Part shown: positions 1-9,499 of the stretch, in pieces
Layout: each line of letters starts with the position of its first letter
Position numbering within the stretch: position 1 is the first letter of the stretch
NCBI GenBank assembly: GCA_000787465.1
Contig: JSYX01000618.1
Coordinates: 1-20,092, forward strand
Direction of reading: 5' to 3'
Length of the DNA: 20,092 bases
Source of the DNA: Thermomucor indicae-seudaticae
Lineage: Eukaryota > Mucoromycota > Mucoromycetes > Mucorales > Lichtheimiaceae
Position numbers and translations under genes: made by a program
Notes under the pieces: generated by a model
What the model saw: only the letters and a program-made list of their open reading frames with translations
What the model was told of the DNA's origin: nothing
The model's database searches: none

Positions 1-434
1 TTCTGTTTACCACTAATAGTTCTATGCTGTGGGTACGCAGCAATTTCGTTTGGCTGAAGAGGCGAATGGCAATGTTCAAAATGAACCTTTGTCACTGTCC
101 AGAGACCTTGCACTTCACTCCCAACTCGCTTCAGGTTACGCTTCAGGGCGGTAATCCGAATATGTGCAGGACAACCTTCCCGCTTCGACGATATTTTTCT
201 TTTGCGCGTTTCCTCAGTCACTTTCCAGTTATTGCGCCATTCGCCCGCCTTAGTGCAGCAGTATAGGACAAAAACAGTCTTGCCGTTCTCGAAATTCAGG
301 TTGCTATTGCGTCGCGAAAAAGCATAGCCGTTAGCAGCAGCAGCAGCCTTAAAAAGCGCTTCCTCAAAGTTTTCTAGCGAGGTAAATTGCTCGTGAAGTT
401 GGGGCATTTTTGGCGAAGTAGATGAAACGCTCAT
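1..434 (-). CDS. FAR1-domain protein, probable MULE-type transposase (5' part, runs off the window)
   Basis: An uninterrupted minus-strand frame opens with ATG at 434 and is still open at base 1, giving 144 residues of a longer protein. The N-terminus (about residues 17-45) fits the start of a FAR1 DNA-binding domain: F-TSLENFEEAL, then NGYAFSRRNS. It is followed by the Cys/His ligands of a WRKY/GCM-type zinc finger: C59/C60, then C88 in GCPAHI, then H121-x-H123 in WTVTKVHFEHCH. A 'PQHRTIS' segment follows, as in many FAR1 proteins. In fungi such domains usually sit before a MULE transposase core, so a transposon gene is the likeliest reading. The catalytic part would lie left of the window and cannot be seen, so a domesticated FAR1 regulator is possible. 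The frame has no stop, so this part is not visibly decayed. Confidence 0.8.
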   Translation of the reverse strand, partial: MSVSSTSPKMPQLHEQFTSLENFEEALFKAAAAANGYAFSRRNSNLNFENGKTVFVLYCCTKAGEWRNNWKVTEETRKRKISSKREGCPAHIRITALKRNLKRVGSEVQGLWTVTKVHFEHCHSPLQPNEIAAYPQHRTISGKQ

Positions 435-480
435 GTTGCAGTGAAGAAAAGGCACTGTTTTGTCCTGAATGAGCCACACC

Positions 481-601
481 TGAAATGGGTGTCCACAAAA
501 AATTGAGTTTCCGAAATGGGTGCTCGTAAGAAACGGAAATGGCAAAACGAATCTGCCGAAATGGGTGTCCAGAAGATATTCAAATCCCGAAATGGGTGTC
601 C
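481..601. repeat. Four-copy 15-bp motif array (CCGAAATGGGTGTCC)
   Basis: The motif CCGAAATGGGTGTCC occurs exactly at 556-570 and 587-601. Near-copies lie at 480-494 (one mismatch) and around 511-525 (diverged at the end). Copy starts are about 31, 45 and 31 bases apart, with unrelated sequence between them. The array lies just upstream of the FAR1 gene start at 434. By position it could be the subterminal or terminal repeat region of that transposon; that role is inference. Confidence 0.75.
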
Positions 602-639
602 ATAGATTTTTCGCCACATTTTTTGGTCACGCGACGTTG

Positions 640-1450
640 TACGAGACGTTGCGCAAAGATCTGGACGAAGCTATCATTACTGTATACACCCAACTTGTAC
701 CCATTGGGATCGCCGATAGTACGGTGTTGTGTTCGACATAAGAGTGCATAAGGGAGCGCAAAAGAGGATTTTTACTGGTAGACTTGGGAAACAGTTACCT
801 TGTTCGATATATGCTATTTTCAACGATCTTTTGATCTATTGAGCATGCCTTTCCACACTTGGGGGAGACGCGTACGAATCGTAATCGCCATGCAAATCGT
901 ATGCATCCTTGCGGCCCTCAATGAAGGCATTGGTCTACCCAGAAACGATCTAGCGTAATCAGGAGATCAATACACGCCTTCTTGCCGGTTTTCACTCTCA
1001 AACATTGCGTACATACCTTTTGAACAGGCACCTCGTCGACGACCAGTTGGTGAAAGGTACGTTTCTCCCTTTCCATCATCACTTCCTTCCACAGGTCCAC
1101 CAATAGGGTGATACTTCGATGGCTTGTGATCATTGCAGAAGCTATCCGGTGGATCGCCTGGCTTGGGTTTGGTGCAAATAATGGCGCGAGGTACGAAGGG
1201 GGCTCGGCTAGAAACGATGTTAACGCAATGCCTTGCTTTTGCAGATCGAGTTTTATGCCTACGCCAGTTTGCCATCAGTTCCGGGCATATTCTCCTCGCC
1301 TCGGCGAGCCGGCGCCAGGGTCCTTGGTGAGATTCGGCAAGAGGAACCGCTCTCAAAATCTGAAGCGCACGTTGACGACTACATTCAAATAAATGAGCAA
1401 CGAAACGGAGACAACGATGCTAGATTCATTACGAGTGTTACGCTTTGAGT
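640..1450. other. No convincing gene; possible decayed coding remnant
   Basis: No frame here shows a recognisable domain. On the minus strand two overlapping frames look somewhat protein-like: 967-1356, and 918-1133 with a C-x2-C (VCTQC) near 1000-1020. They are in different phases, and I could not join them with a clean intron. The stretch may be transposon-derived sequence belonging to the element at the left edge, or chance open frames. Confidence 0.3.
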
Positions 1451-1677
1451 TTGCCATTTGCAAAGGTGGAAGAGAGAAAACAAAATTAAACTTATTATAC
1501 TTCCCCTTTTATACATAGTCGACGTGGCAAGCTACCGTTCACGTACGCGCCTGATCTTCATCAGCTGACATTAGCCGGATATGAAGACATGGATATAATA
1601 TCAGCCCAGCAATATCGTGATGGATAGATCTGCCTCACGATAAACCATGCAGACGATTACAAATGTGGATCAGGTGC

Positions 1678-1704
1678 GTATATCCGAAATAAGAATGGAT
1701 ATAC
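1678..1704. repeat. Short inverted repeat (8-bp arms, 11-nt loop)
   Basis: GTATATCC at 1678-1685 is mirrored by GGATATAC at 1697-1704. It is a perfect 8-bp stem in an AT-rich intergenic stretch. The function is unknown and it may be chance. Confidence 0.5.
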
Positions 1705-2392
1705 CCGGTATGACACTTTAAAAACGGTATTTACGGTTTGTTGATTTCTTCATCTGCATTCTTATTTCATGTAGCATTATCATGTCATGGCTAGGTGAGA
1801 TTCTCCATTGTATCTACGGTATTGCTCATGTTTGAACCGCAACTTCGCCTGCAAGAGCCAATTCGGGCGACTATACGTGGCCATAACAATAACACCGCCA
1901 GCATGCATACTACACACACTCGATGAAACAATAGGTCAGCTGTTTCATACCAGATTTGATACTAAAGCCGATGTTCTTCGTCGGTGATTAGTCCAAAATG
2001 ATAAATGGAGCTCCCTATTTGATTGGTAGCTGTCATGACCTGGCAATGTTCCGGTTAATGCAATGTTCCTGGAATAGCTGCACCTTCTCCGCTCGGTTCG
2101 AAGGAGTTACCGAGGAGTCGGTCGGTAGGTCTTCTCCTGTCTTTCATATTTCGGACAAAGATCTCGAGAATATTGAACTCGGGCCTTTATTTGTTGTCTA
2201 AGCTATTGGGCATGTGTTTCTTTTTTCTTATCCTCCGTTGTCTTTTTTGGTGGCAGGCGCACTTTGGAAAGCGCTGCACAGGTGATCCCCGCAACGGAAT
2301 CCGTCGCCACCACCGAAAGAGGTGACACAGGCACCTGGGCCCGGGATGAAAGAAACCGATGACCGCTGCCTTGTGCATTTGAGTTTTCTTGG

Positions 2393-2430
2393 TTTTCTTT
2401 TTTTCTTCTCTCCCTCTCTTTCCTTCTTCT
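2393..2430 (+). promoter_or_regulatory. Pyrimidine tract of the zinc-cluster gene promoter
   Basis: An uninterrupted C/T run ends 33 nt before the chosen start codon at 2464. Such tracts are common near transcription starts in fungi. No TATA box is evident nearby. Confidence 0.45.
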
Positions 2431-2463
2431 AACGTCTTGATTTAATATTTGATTTGGCACGAG

Positions 2464-3894
2464 ATGTCACCTAGTCCACCTCCTGCCCGGAAATCCGCCA
2501 GTAACCGCCATGCTCTTGGTGAGCGGCGTTCCGTGACCGTACGATCATGCCAACCTTGTCATCGACGGAGAAGACCGTGCAACGGACAACGACCCTGCAT
2601 GAACTGCTCCGAATCAAACATCGATTGTGTCTATAGCGTTGTGTCCGATCTGCCTCGGTCGGTTTTTACTACAAGCAGTGCGAGACGTCTTAGTTCTGGC
2701 TCAGCTTGTGAAGTCTGTCGCAAACGCAAGACAAAGTGCGACGGTGGAAGTCCTTGCGGTTTCTGCTTGGGTGCTGGTCTTGGATGCTACAACAATTCTG
2801 AACGTCGAAAGCGATCCATGGGCATTCCAGGAAGTACTGGACAAACCAATTCGGCCTCCGATGCAGAAGCGATGGATCGCATCGAGGATCGTCTGCGACG
2901 GATCGAGAAGCTAATGACGGCATTTACACCTGCAGCGAATAGTCCGCTAGCGAATAGTAGCAGTAGCTCCCTTGAAAACAGCAACAGTATAATGCCCACC
3001 TCGCCGCCCCGCGTAGTACGACAATACCGCCACTCTGTTCAAGGTATTAGCGTGGCCAAGGAACAGGCCGAGCTACACACAGCTTTTGCTTTACAGAGAA
3101 GCCGAGCCGGTATACTTATTATGAACACCTTGATCAGCTTTCCGTGTAATTAGTAATAGTCTACTTTAATAATTAGGCATGTCACCGCCGTATCTCGAAG
3201 CTCATGCAGCCACCTCGCGTTATGTTACGCCTCCAGACAGCGCAGGAAGTAATGCCGCTCGATCGACTCACTATGATAGCAACTCTGGAACCCTACAACA
3301 GGCTTCTTCACCATCCCCACCTCTGCCTCTTTCACCCGTGCGGCCGAATTCAGCAACGCAACCATTAACGTCGTCCATGTTTAATCTCAGTTTGTCGCCT
3401 TCGTCCTCAACGACTTCCTCAAATTCGTCATCAATGATCGCGCCGCAGTCATCAGTCTCTACTCCATCGATTCTCAACAGACCATCGTCCCTTGGCAGTA
3501 GTGTGCCTAACAGCATTGGCAGTAGTTTGTCCTCAGGTACATCGCCTTCATCATCGTCTCGTAGTGCTTCCTGGCGCACGTCAGATAATGAATGGAAACC
3601 AAGTTCCTCCAGTATGCCGAGCTTAATGGGTAAATGGCGGGCTGTGGTGGAGGAATGCTCGAAAGGGAGTGGCCACTCAATGCACACGCTGAGATAGATC
3701 AACTTTCGACAAGGACTTTCACATTATCTTCTGCTTTTAATTATTGCGATCAAGACTTTCCACCTTATCCTTTGACGCCGCCACATAGCTATCCACGGGT
3801 ATCGTCACCCAAAGAAGCCTCAGCAAGTGATGGTAGCACTCCAGTTGATATGACACCCAGTTATCATGATACCACCACAGCAGCTACTGAATAG
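2464..3894 (+). CDS. Transcription factor with two tandem Zn2Cys6 clusters
   Basis: Model: exons 2464-3109, 3177-3629 and 3698-3894. Introns are 67 and 68 nt, both GT-AG, and both joins keep frame; the product is 431 aa. Two complete binuclear clusters with canonical C-x2-C-x6-C-x5-C-x2-C-x6-C spacing are visible. Cluster 1 is C29/32/39/45/48/55. Cluster 2 is C82/85/92/98/101/108, followed by a basic NSERRKRS stretch. A short charged helix (about 136-152, MDRIEDRLRRIEKLM) could be a dimerising coiled coil. The rest is Ser/Pro-rich, and no fungal-specific middle homology domain is seen. It is presumably nuclear and DNA-binding; its targets are unknown. The ATG at 2464 was preferred because it directly follows the pyrimidine tract and precedes the first cluster. 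Exon 3 is the least certain part. Confidence 0.87.
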
Positions 3895-4726
3895 CAACCC
3901 CTTGTTATCAAAAAGAAATACTATCCGCTTTTTCTCTCGGGAAATCGAGATACATTCTTTTCTTTTCTTCAAGGTCATCTGGCGGTCTTTGCCCTTGAAC
4001 ATGTTACACCAGTTGAAGGTTTACAATTCATGGGATCATGCAAGCGCCGTCATCGTCGTCATCAAAAGCATGGGTGGTACAGCTGTTCTCGTGCACAACG
4101 ACGATTGCGCTCTCTCTTTATTCGCCTGACCATATCCACACAGACCAAGCTGTTTTGCATGCCCATTTCTGACTAGAATATTTACTGATAATTGAGAATG
4201 GATATCCTTACTGTAAAGAAAATAAAGCGTCTGTTGATCGCGTTTGAAAGTGATGTAGCGAGGCCGACACGGCGATTGTAAACGGTTTAAGTTTACGTTT
4301 GATAGCCGATTGTTGTTGCTTCGCTTTCCAGGATAATACGATGGATGCGCCAAGACCGATGTCTTTGCCGGCATACAAAAGAAGCATCCAAAATCTGCAA
4401 ATAATGCGATTTAAGATGTCGAAAACAAGCTTATGCATGCCGAAAAGATCGCGTCATTATGAATGCTATCCATCAGCTTGGCAAACTAGACTTCTAACTA
4501 TTGTCGTCAACTGCTTTACGCTACCTAATTCGGCATACTACCAAAGGTTTGGGCTTTTTTCCCAAAATATCGAACATGTACGATAATTCTATACCGCGCA
4601 CACTTGATGGCATACCAAACTTTTGAAGCACTGTTGACGGCGCGAGCCCAGCGTCATATGATCACCTCGGGGTTCCAAATTAGGCATGCTTGGCGTTTCT
4701 TGTCCTCTTCATTCCTACTTTTCGTA
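3895..4726. other. Intergenic region between the zinc-cluster gene and VTI1
   Basis: About 830 nt holding the 3' flank of the zinc-cluster gene and the VTI1 promoter. Open frames on either strand (for example 4036-4374 minus, 4299-4586 plus) have no domain, compositional or splice support. I see no RNA gene or repeat. Confidence 0.5.
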
Positions 4727-5740
4727 ATGGCGTCTACAGCAGGCGGGTCCGACCTTTTCGCGGGATACGAGCAAGATTTCCACACTGTTAGCGATGGAAT
4801 TAAGAATAAAATTGAACAATTGATTCCTAATCAATCGGGAGGTAAGTCTTTCGATAAATTGCTTTGGCCTGCCTGGCTCAGCCAATTCTGAACTTATGTG
4901 TCAGAGAAGCGAAAGGCAACTGTTCGGGCTGCAGAACGAGAACTCGATGAAGTGGACGAAATTGTAAGTCGCGAAACAGGCAGAGAGAGCGCATTTTGTC
5001 ATGAACTCATTCAACGCATTCAATTGACAGCTCGGTCAAATGGAAATGGAGATCTTGAATATCCCGACACCTTCGCGAACGAGGCTACAGGCAAAGCTTC
5101 GACTTTTCAAATCCGAAGCGGAGAAAATGAAGCGTGATTTGGTAAGAATGAATGGGTTATTGTTTCGTGGAGAAGATATTTATATAGTCGAGGTTTACCA
5201 TCAGAGACGTGCCAATGCTGTGGCGCCAAACGTGAGTGAGCGCGACGAGCTACTGGGAGACCTTGAAAGTCAGAGCGACCTGGATGCTTCAACAATGGAC
5301 CAGCGCCAGCGGTTGTTGAGTGGCACAGAACGTCTGGGAGAGTCAAGCAGGCGTCTGGAAGACAGTCATCGACTGGCACTTCAAACAGAAAGTATCGGGA
5401 TCAACATTCTGAGTACACTCAAAGGTCAACGCGAAACTATGCTGAGAGCCAGAGACACGGTAATGATTTTTAGCGTATACAGGGTTCATTTAAAGAACAA
5501 TCCATGTATGCTCATGTTAGATGTTCTAGTTGGCTGAGGCTGACTCGTACATTGATAAAGCCTCCAAGACATTGAAGGCCATGGCTCGTCGGTAAGCTAG
5601 AGGCAACATGAATTATTCTTTTGGTTAAGTGAGCTTAATGTTCGGTTTTTAGCATGGCGACAAACAAAATGATAACGGCTGCTATCATTTTGATCTTGAT
5701 TGCCTTGATCATCTTAGTGATCTGGACGAAACTCTTTTAA
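4727..5740 (+). CDS. VTI1: Vti1-type Qb SNARE
   Basis: Exons: 4727-4841, 4905-4963, 5031-5141, 5205-5459, 5530-5591 and 5653-5740. The five introns are 61-70 nt, and all joins keep frame. The product is 229 aa, normal for Vti1. The N-terminal helical domain carries the family signature RKATVRAAERELDEVDEI (about 41-58) and LGQMEMEI. The SNARE motif runs about residues 140-200, with the zero-layer glutamine at Q170 (LKGQRETML). The C-terminus is a single membrane anchor (about 208-225) ending TKLF. Vti1 is the Qb SNARE for Golgi-to-endosome, vacuolar and intra-Golgi fusion, working with several syntaxins and R-SNAREs. It converges with the RRM gene on the other strand (156 nt between stop codons). 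The ATG at 4727 sits directly before the conserved N-terminus; an in-frame upstream ATG at 4604 would add an unlikely extension. Confidence 0.95.
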
Positions 5741-5896
5741 ACTATCATTCCTTCAATCTCTTCTGTCCATCAACCAGTCGCATCCTGTTCTTTACGACCC
5801 TGCAGTATCTCCCGACACATGTTCATTCCTTACATTAGTTCCTCGTCCTTTATATACGTATTACAATCAAAACCTCTGATATATTCCTCTCTCTTT

Positions 5897-6326
5897 TCAT
5901 GCTGACGATGTAGACTTGTTTGGATTATTTCTGAAACTGTCGTTCATTCGGCTTTTCTCAAGTTTGATTTCGCAGCTCTTTTCAAAAACATCGGCATCGA
6001 CTTTCAGGAACTGCTGTGTTAATGCTCTTTGTGCGTCCTCCTTATGCTTGAAGACGATATACCCGTAGCGAAGATATTGTTGTGTTTCTGGACACTGCAA
6101 AAGCAGAAGTCAAAATGTGGCCAAAGAACAAAATCAATTGCAATCGATCGAAAATGCTTACCCTCATGAACTTGTATTCGACCATGTCACCGAATTTACC
6201 AATGGTAGCGAAGACCGCTCGTGCATGATTTATGGAAGGCACTTTTTGAGATAGTCGAAAGAATAATCGGGTTGGCGTCATGGAGCTTGCCAACGATCCT
6301 GTTGCCGAAACCACAGCTTTTGACAT
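5897..6326 (-). CDS. Small single-RRM protein, possibly mitochondrial
   Basis: Exons 6326-6162 and 6094-5897 are joined by a 67-nt GT-AG intron in phase 0, giving 120 aa. One RNA-recognition motif fills most of the protein. The RNP2-like strand is RLFFRLSQ (about 20-27). The RNP1-like strand is RYGYIVFK (after the splice), with a helix (EDAQRALTQQF) behind it. The first 20 residues are Ser/Thr-rich with no acidic residue, compatible with a short mitochondrial presequence, but this is only a composition argument. An in-frame ATG at 6410 would add 28 residues with acidic and Pro-rich content, so 6326 was preferred. I do not recognise the exact family. It lies 209 nt downstream of the M13 gene in the same orientation. 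Confidence 0.8.
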
Positions 6327-6535
6327 ATCTGTATGATAATTCTCGTTTGAAAAAGGAGGAGGGAATTTTTGCTGCCTCTCCCTGGAAATTTCAAATGCGG
6401 ACTTGCCCACTTAAAAGAAACCGTGCTGTCACTTTATCATGTCAAGAGAACATCGTGTTACAGATGAAAATCACGGACAGAACTTTGTTGCTTCTGATAA
6501 TAGTATCTTGAGAGCTCTCATATATCAACCATGTT

Positions 6536-9386
6536 TTACCACAATTCACATTTTTCCTTTGGATTCATTCGACTGCCAACAGGACATTTGAAGACGTCAG
6601 CAAATATCTTGGAGTTCCGTACAGAACCGTTCACCCGCCATCGTCGAGGTGCGTGTTCATCAGTAAAGATCTAACACACAGCGTGCTTTTAGCTAAGCAT
6701 TTTTCCTTTTGAGGGAGAAAAGGGAAACATGAAGGCCTTTACCGCTTGTTTGGTCTGCTCTGGTGTTTCATTATCGCACCATATGCGACCGAAATTGATA
6801 AAGAACAGCTGTTCAGGCGAGAAATTGTCCAATCCAGGAAGCAGCTTATTATTTCCGTGGCCATGTTCATATTGCGACTTCCACGCCAAAAAGGATTCGT
6901 GGACTCCACCACTGTCAGCAATATTTTCGCCCAGCGTGAATCTACCATTCAGGTGCAATTTCTCTCCGTTGGGACCGTCCATGGTGTAATTATCGTATTC
7001 ACGCACAAAACATTCCGCCTTTTCGTCAAAGGATCGCGCAGTTTCGTTCGTCCACCATTCTACAAGACGTCCCCTGGCATCAAAGTGGCGACCCATAGCA
7101 TCGAATCCATGGCTGAGTTCATGGCCCACCACGGCACCCAGGCCACCAAAGCTCAAGTAGTCTGGATAATCCTCACTAAAGACAGGTGCTTGGATAATGC
7201 CGGCAGGAAAGACAATCTCATTAAAGGCTGGATTGTAGTAAGCATTCGCTATTTGAGGAGCCATCAACCATTTGTTCCTGTCGGGCTGCTTGCCCACGTC
7301 GCGCCATGCTTGCATCACAGTCCAGCGACGGCTGCGCAGGTAGTTTCCAAAGTAATCCTCCTTGTCCATGCTTAGGTCAGAGTAGTAATCTGAAATGGAA
7401 ACTGGAGACATGATGTCTGGATTCGTGGTCGGATAACCAATCTTGCGGACCAAGTGATGTACCTTGAATCATAGTAACAAGCTTAGTTAGTGAGTAAAAC
7501 CTTTGCTTATCATCAATGATAACAACGGACAGTGAAACTGCGTTTACATACCTTTTCGACAGCTCGTTCGCGAGTGGTATCATCAATCCACGACAGTTCT
7601 GAAAATTGCTCCAGAAACCCATTCTTGATGGCATCGACAAAGCCATCAGCGCGTTCCTTGGCATTTTTGTTGAACTTTTGCAGAACAAAGTAACGACCCG
7701 CCAAAAAGCCCAGCGATTCGTTGACTTGATCGACGCAAATCTCCCAGCGTGGTCGGCTCACCTTCATATTCGTACCGCGTAACTTTGCGTCCAATTTGTC
7801 TAGGGGCTTTCTAATATCCTCAGAAAGCGCATGCGCATAATCATGGATCACCTGCCACATGAGGTACGCTTCAATGGTTCTCTGCGTCGACTTTTCCAGG
7901 ACCTCGGATGAGACTTTTGCGATATACTCGGGTCCAGTGACGACAATCGTATCTTGGTGAGGCGCGGTCGGAGGAAGCAGATGGTTCAAGAGTAATCCCC
8001 AGTCAATACTCGGTGACAAGATGCGAAGTTGGGACAAGGTAAGCGGATTATACGCCTTTTCGGGATCCATCAGGTCTTCTGGACGGTCGCTGATGCTTGC
8101 CAACAGTCTCTCAAAGTCGACCACTAGACGAGCCGTGGTATTGGCACTGTATCGACTCCATCCAAACTCGTTGCCCGTATCCCGAAACACGGCATCCAAA
8201 GTCTCCGATACGGCCTCATAAAACGCATCCAGAGCATCCTGTTGCTCATAGTATTCCTTGGAGGGTAAAGACAATCCGGACTGATACAACTGAAGACTCG
8301 TCACTTCTGAGTCTTTGGGGTCCGCGTCCACCATGATGCTGAAAAAGGCGTCCACGCCTGCTTCTTTGGCGAGATAAGCGATCGTCCGCGCCAATTGTCC
8401 GTTGGAAGAACCAACGTTATCCGTGTTATGCTCGTCAGACAACCCATCTGCTCCAAACTTGGAGGATGAATAAATGTCACGAATATTCCTGAGCAGTGGC
8501 AGAATAGGCTCAGCACCGCGTGAGTCGATCAATGATTCATTCATGCATGAATCAAACAGATTTTTGCCCTTTTGGAAGTTTTGTCTATCCAGCAGCTTGT
8601 CAGGGCTCGGCAGCTCGCCGTAGGAAGCCACTTTATCTTGGTAGACATCAAAGTCGTGTTTAAAGATACTGTGCATTGTCTCTTTGTTTTGCGTCTCAAG
8701 CACCGTGAAGGCACTGATTTTTGATTTGCCCTCCGGTATATCGTGTGCTTTGATCCAGTTGTTGCCTGGTAGCAAAGACACGACGCATTAATGCGCATGA
8801 ATAAATCAAGAGTGGTTTTATGCATAGTTTACATGTGTACGCGAAAAAGTCTTCACAGGGATCAACAGTAACATCAATGTCCTGTAGTCGGCAGCCTCGC
8901 GTTAGGCGTAATAGCTTGACCATTTATATTTACCCTCCCCCCAACTTATTACCTTTAGAATTTCTGCTGCGGTAAGAATACACTGCGGCGTCAGACATAC
9001 TTCCTATAACAATAAGAAACATTAGTCAACCATACCGACCAGACTTAATCCAGGAAAAGGGATATATATATTACAGGCTCAGGGCGGTGTGTGCCTGGCG
9101 TTCCTGTCGGACTTGGCGGCTGCACAGGAACCGTACCCTCGTGTCTGCCATCCGCATAAGCACGTCTTGCATAGAGGCCGACAAATATGCATAGAAGAAT
9201 AAACAGGCCGATACTTAAAGCAAACAGAAATTTCTCCAGCGATGTGAATCGGCCAAACTGAATGCGTTGATCGCGCAAAAGTTGTTGTTGTCGCTGTGCA
9301 CGCAAACGGTCCGCGTCTGGGGTTTGGGAAGCATGCTCTTCCTCTGAATTGGAGAGCAATGGTTCTCTTTCGGCGCCATCACTCAT
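6536..9386 (-). CDS. M13-family (neprilysin/endothelin-converting-enzyme-like) membrane metallopeptidase
   Basis: Exons: 9386-9075, 9003-8953, 8881-8833, 8765-7552, 7462-6743 and 6670-6536. Introns are 67-89 nt and all joins are in frame, giving 826 aa. It is a type II membrane protein: cytosolic tail 1-50, anchor about 53-72, then a lumenal/extracellular catalytic domain. M13 landmarks are CLTPQC and VDPCEDFFAYTC near the start of the ectodomain, substrate-binding NAYYNP (615-), zinc motif HELSH (656-660), GENIADSGG with the third ligand E721 and D725, and the C-terminal KCELW. All catalytic residues are present, so it should be an active zinc endopeptidase of peptides. The tail carries E6-x3-L10-L11, an acidic dileucine-type sorting motif. 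The usual CGNW/CGGW segment reads CNNW here. Two exons are very small (51 and 49 nt). Confidence 0.95.
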
Positions 9387-9499
9387 GCTTTGAATGTGCT
9401 GTGGTCAGGGAGGAGGAAGACAAAAGTTAGAATTGGAGGACTTTCAAAAAAGGAATGCAGTATTATAAGGGGTCGATGTAATGCCAAAAAAGTACATGC

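Larger units (their letters stand above)
1451..2463. other. Intergenic, upstream region of the zinc-cluster gene
   Basis: About 1 kb without a supportable gene. It contains one short hairpin (1678-1704). It ends in a pure pyrimidine run of about 38 nt (2393-2430), typical of fungal core promoters, just before the ATG at 2464. A small open frame at 1998-2201 has no recognisable features. Confidence 0.5.

Noticed and set aside
431..619. Minus-strand frame translating the motif array as repeated peptides
   Set aside because: Copy spacing includes 31 nt, so the copies do not stay in one frame. The FAR1 gene starts in another phase, so a DNA-level repeat is the better reading.
2090..2105. GGTTCGAA resembling a tRNA B box
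   Set aside because: No A box, acceptor stem or cloverleaf can be formed around it.
2627..2914. A 95-codon plus frame overlapping the second zinc cluster
   Set aside because: It is in another phase from the frame that holds all twelve zinc-ligand cysteines in canonical spacing.
4036..4586. Open frames of 95-112 codons on both strands between the zinc-cluster gene and VTI1
   Set aside because: No domain, signal or consistent splice sites; the composition looks random.
6746..7375. A 209-codon plus-strand open frame
   Set aside because: It lies wholly antisense to the M13 catalytic exon, which carries HELSH and GENIAD. It has no features of its own.
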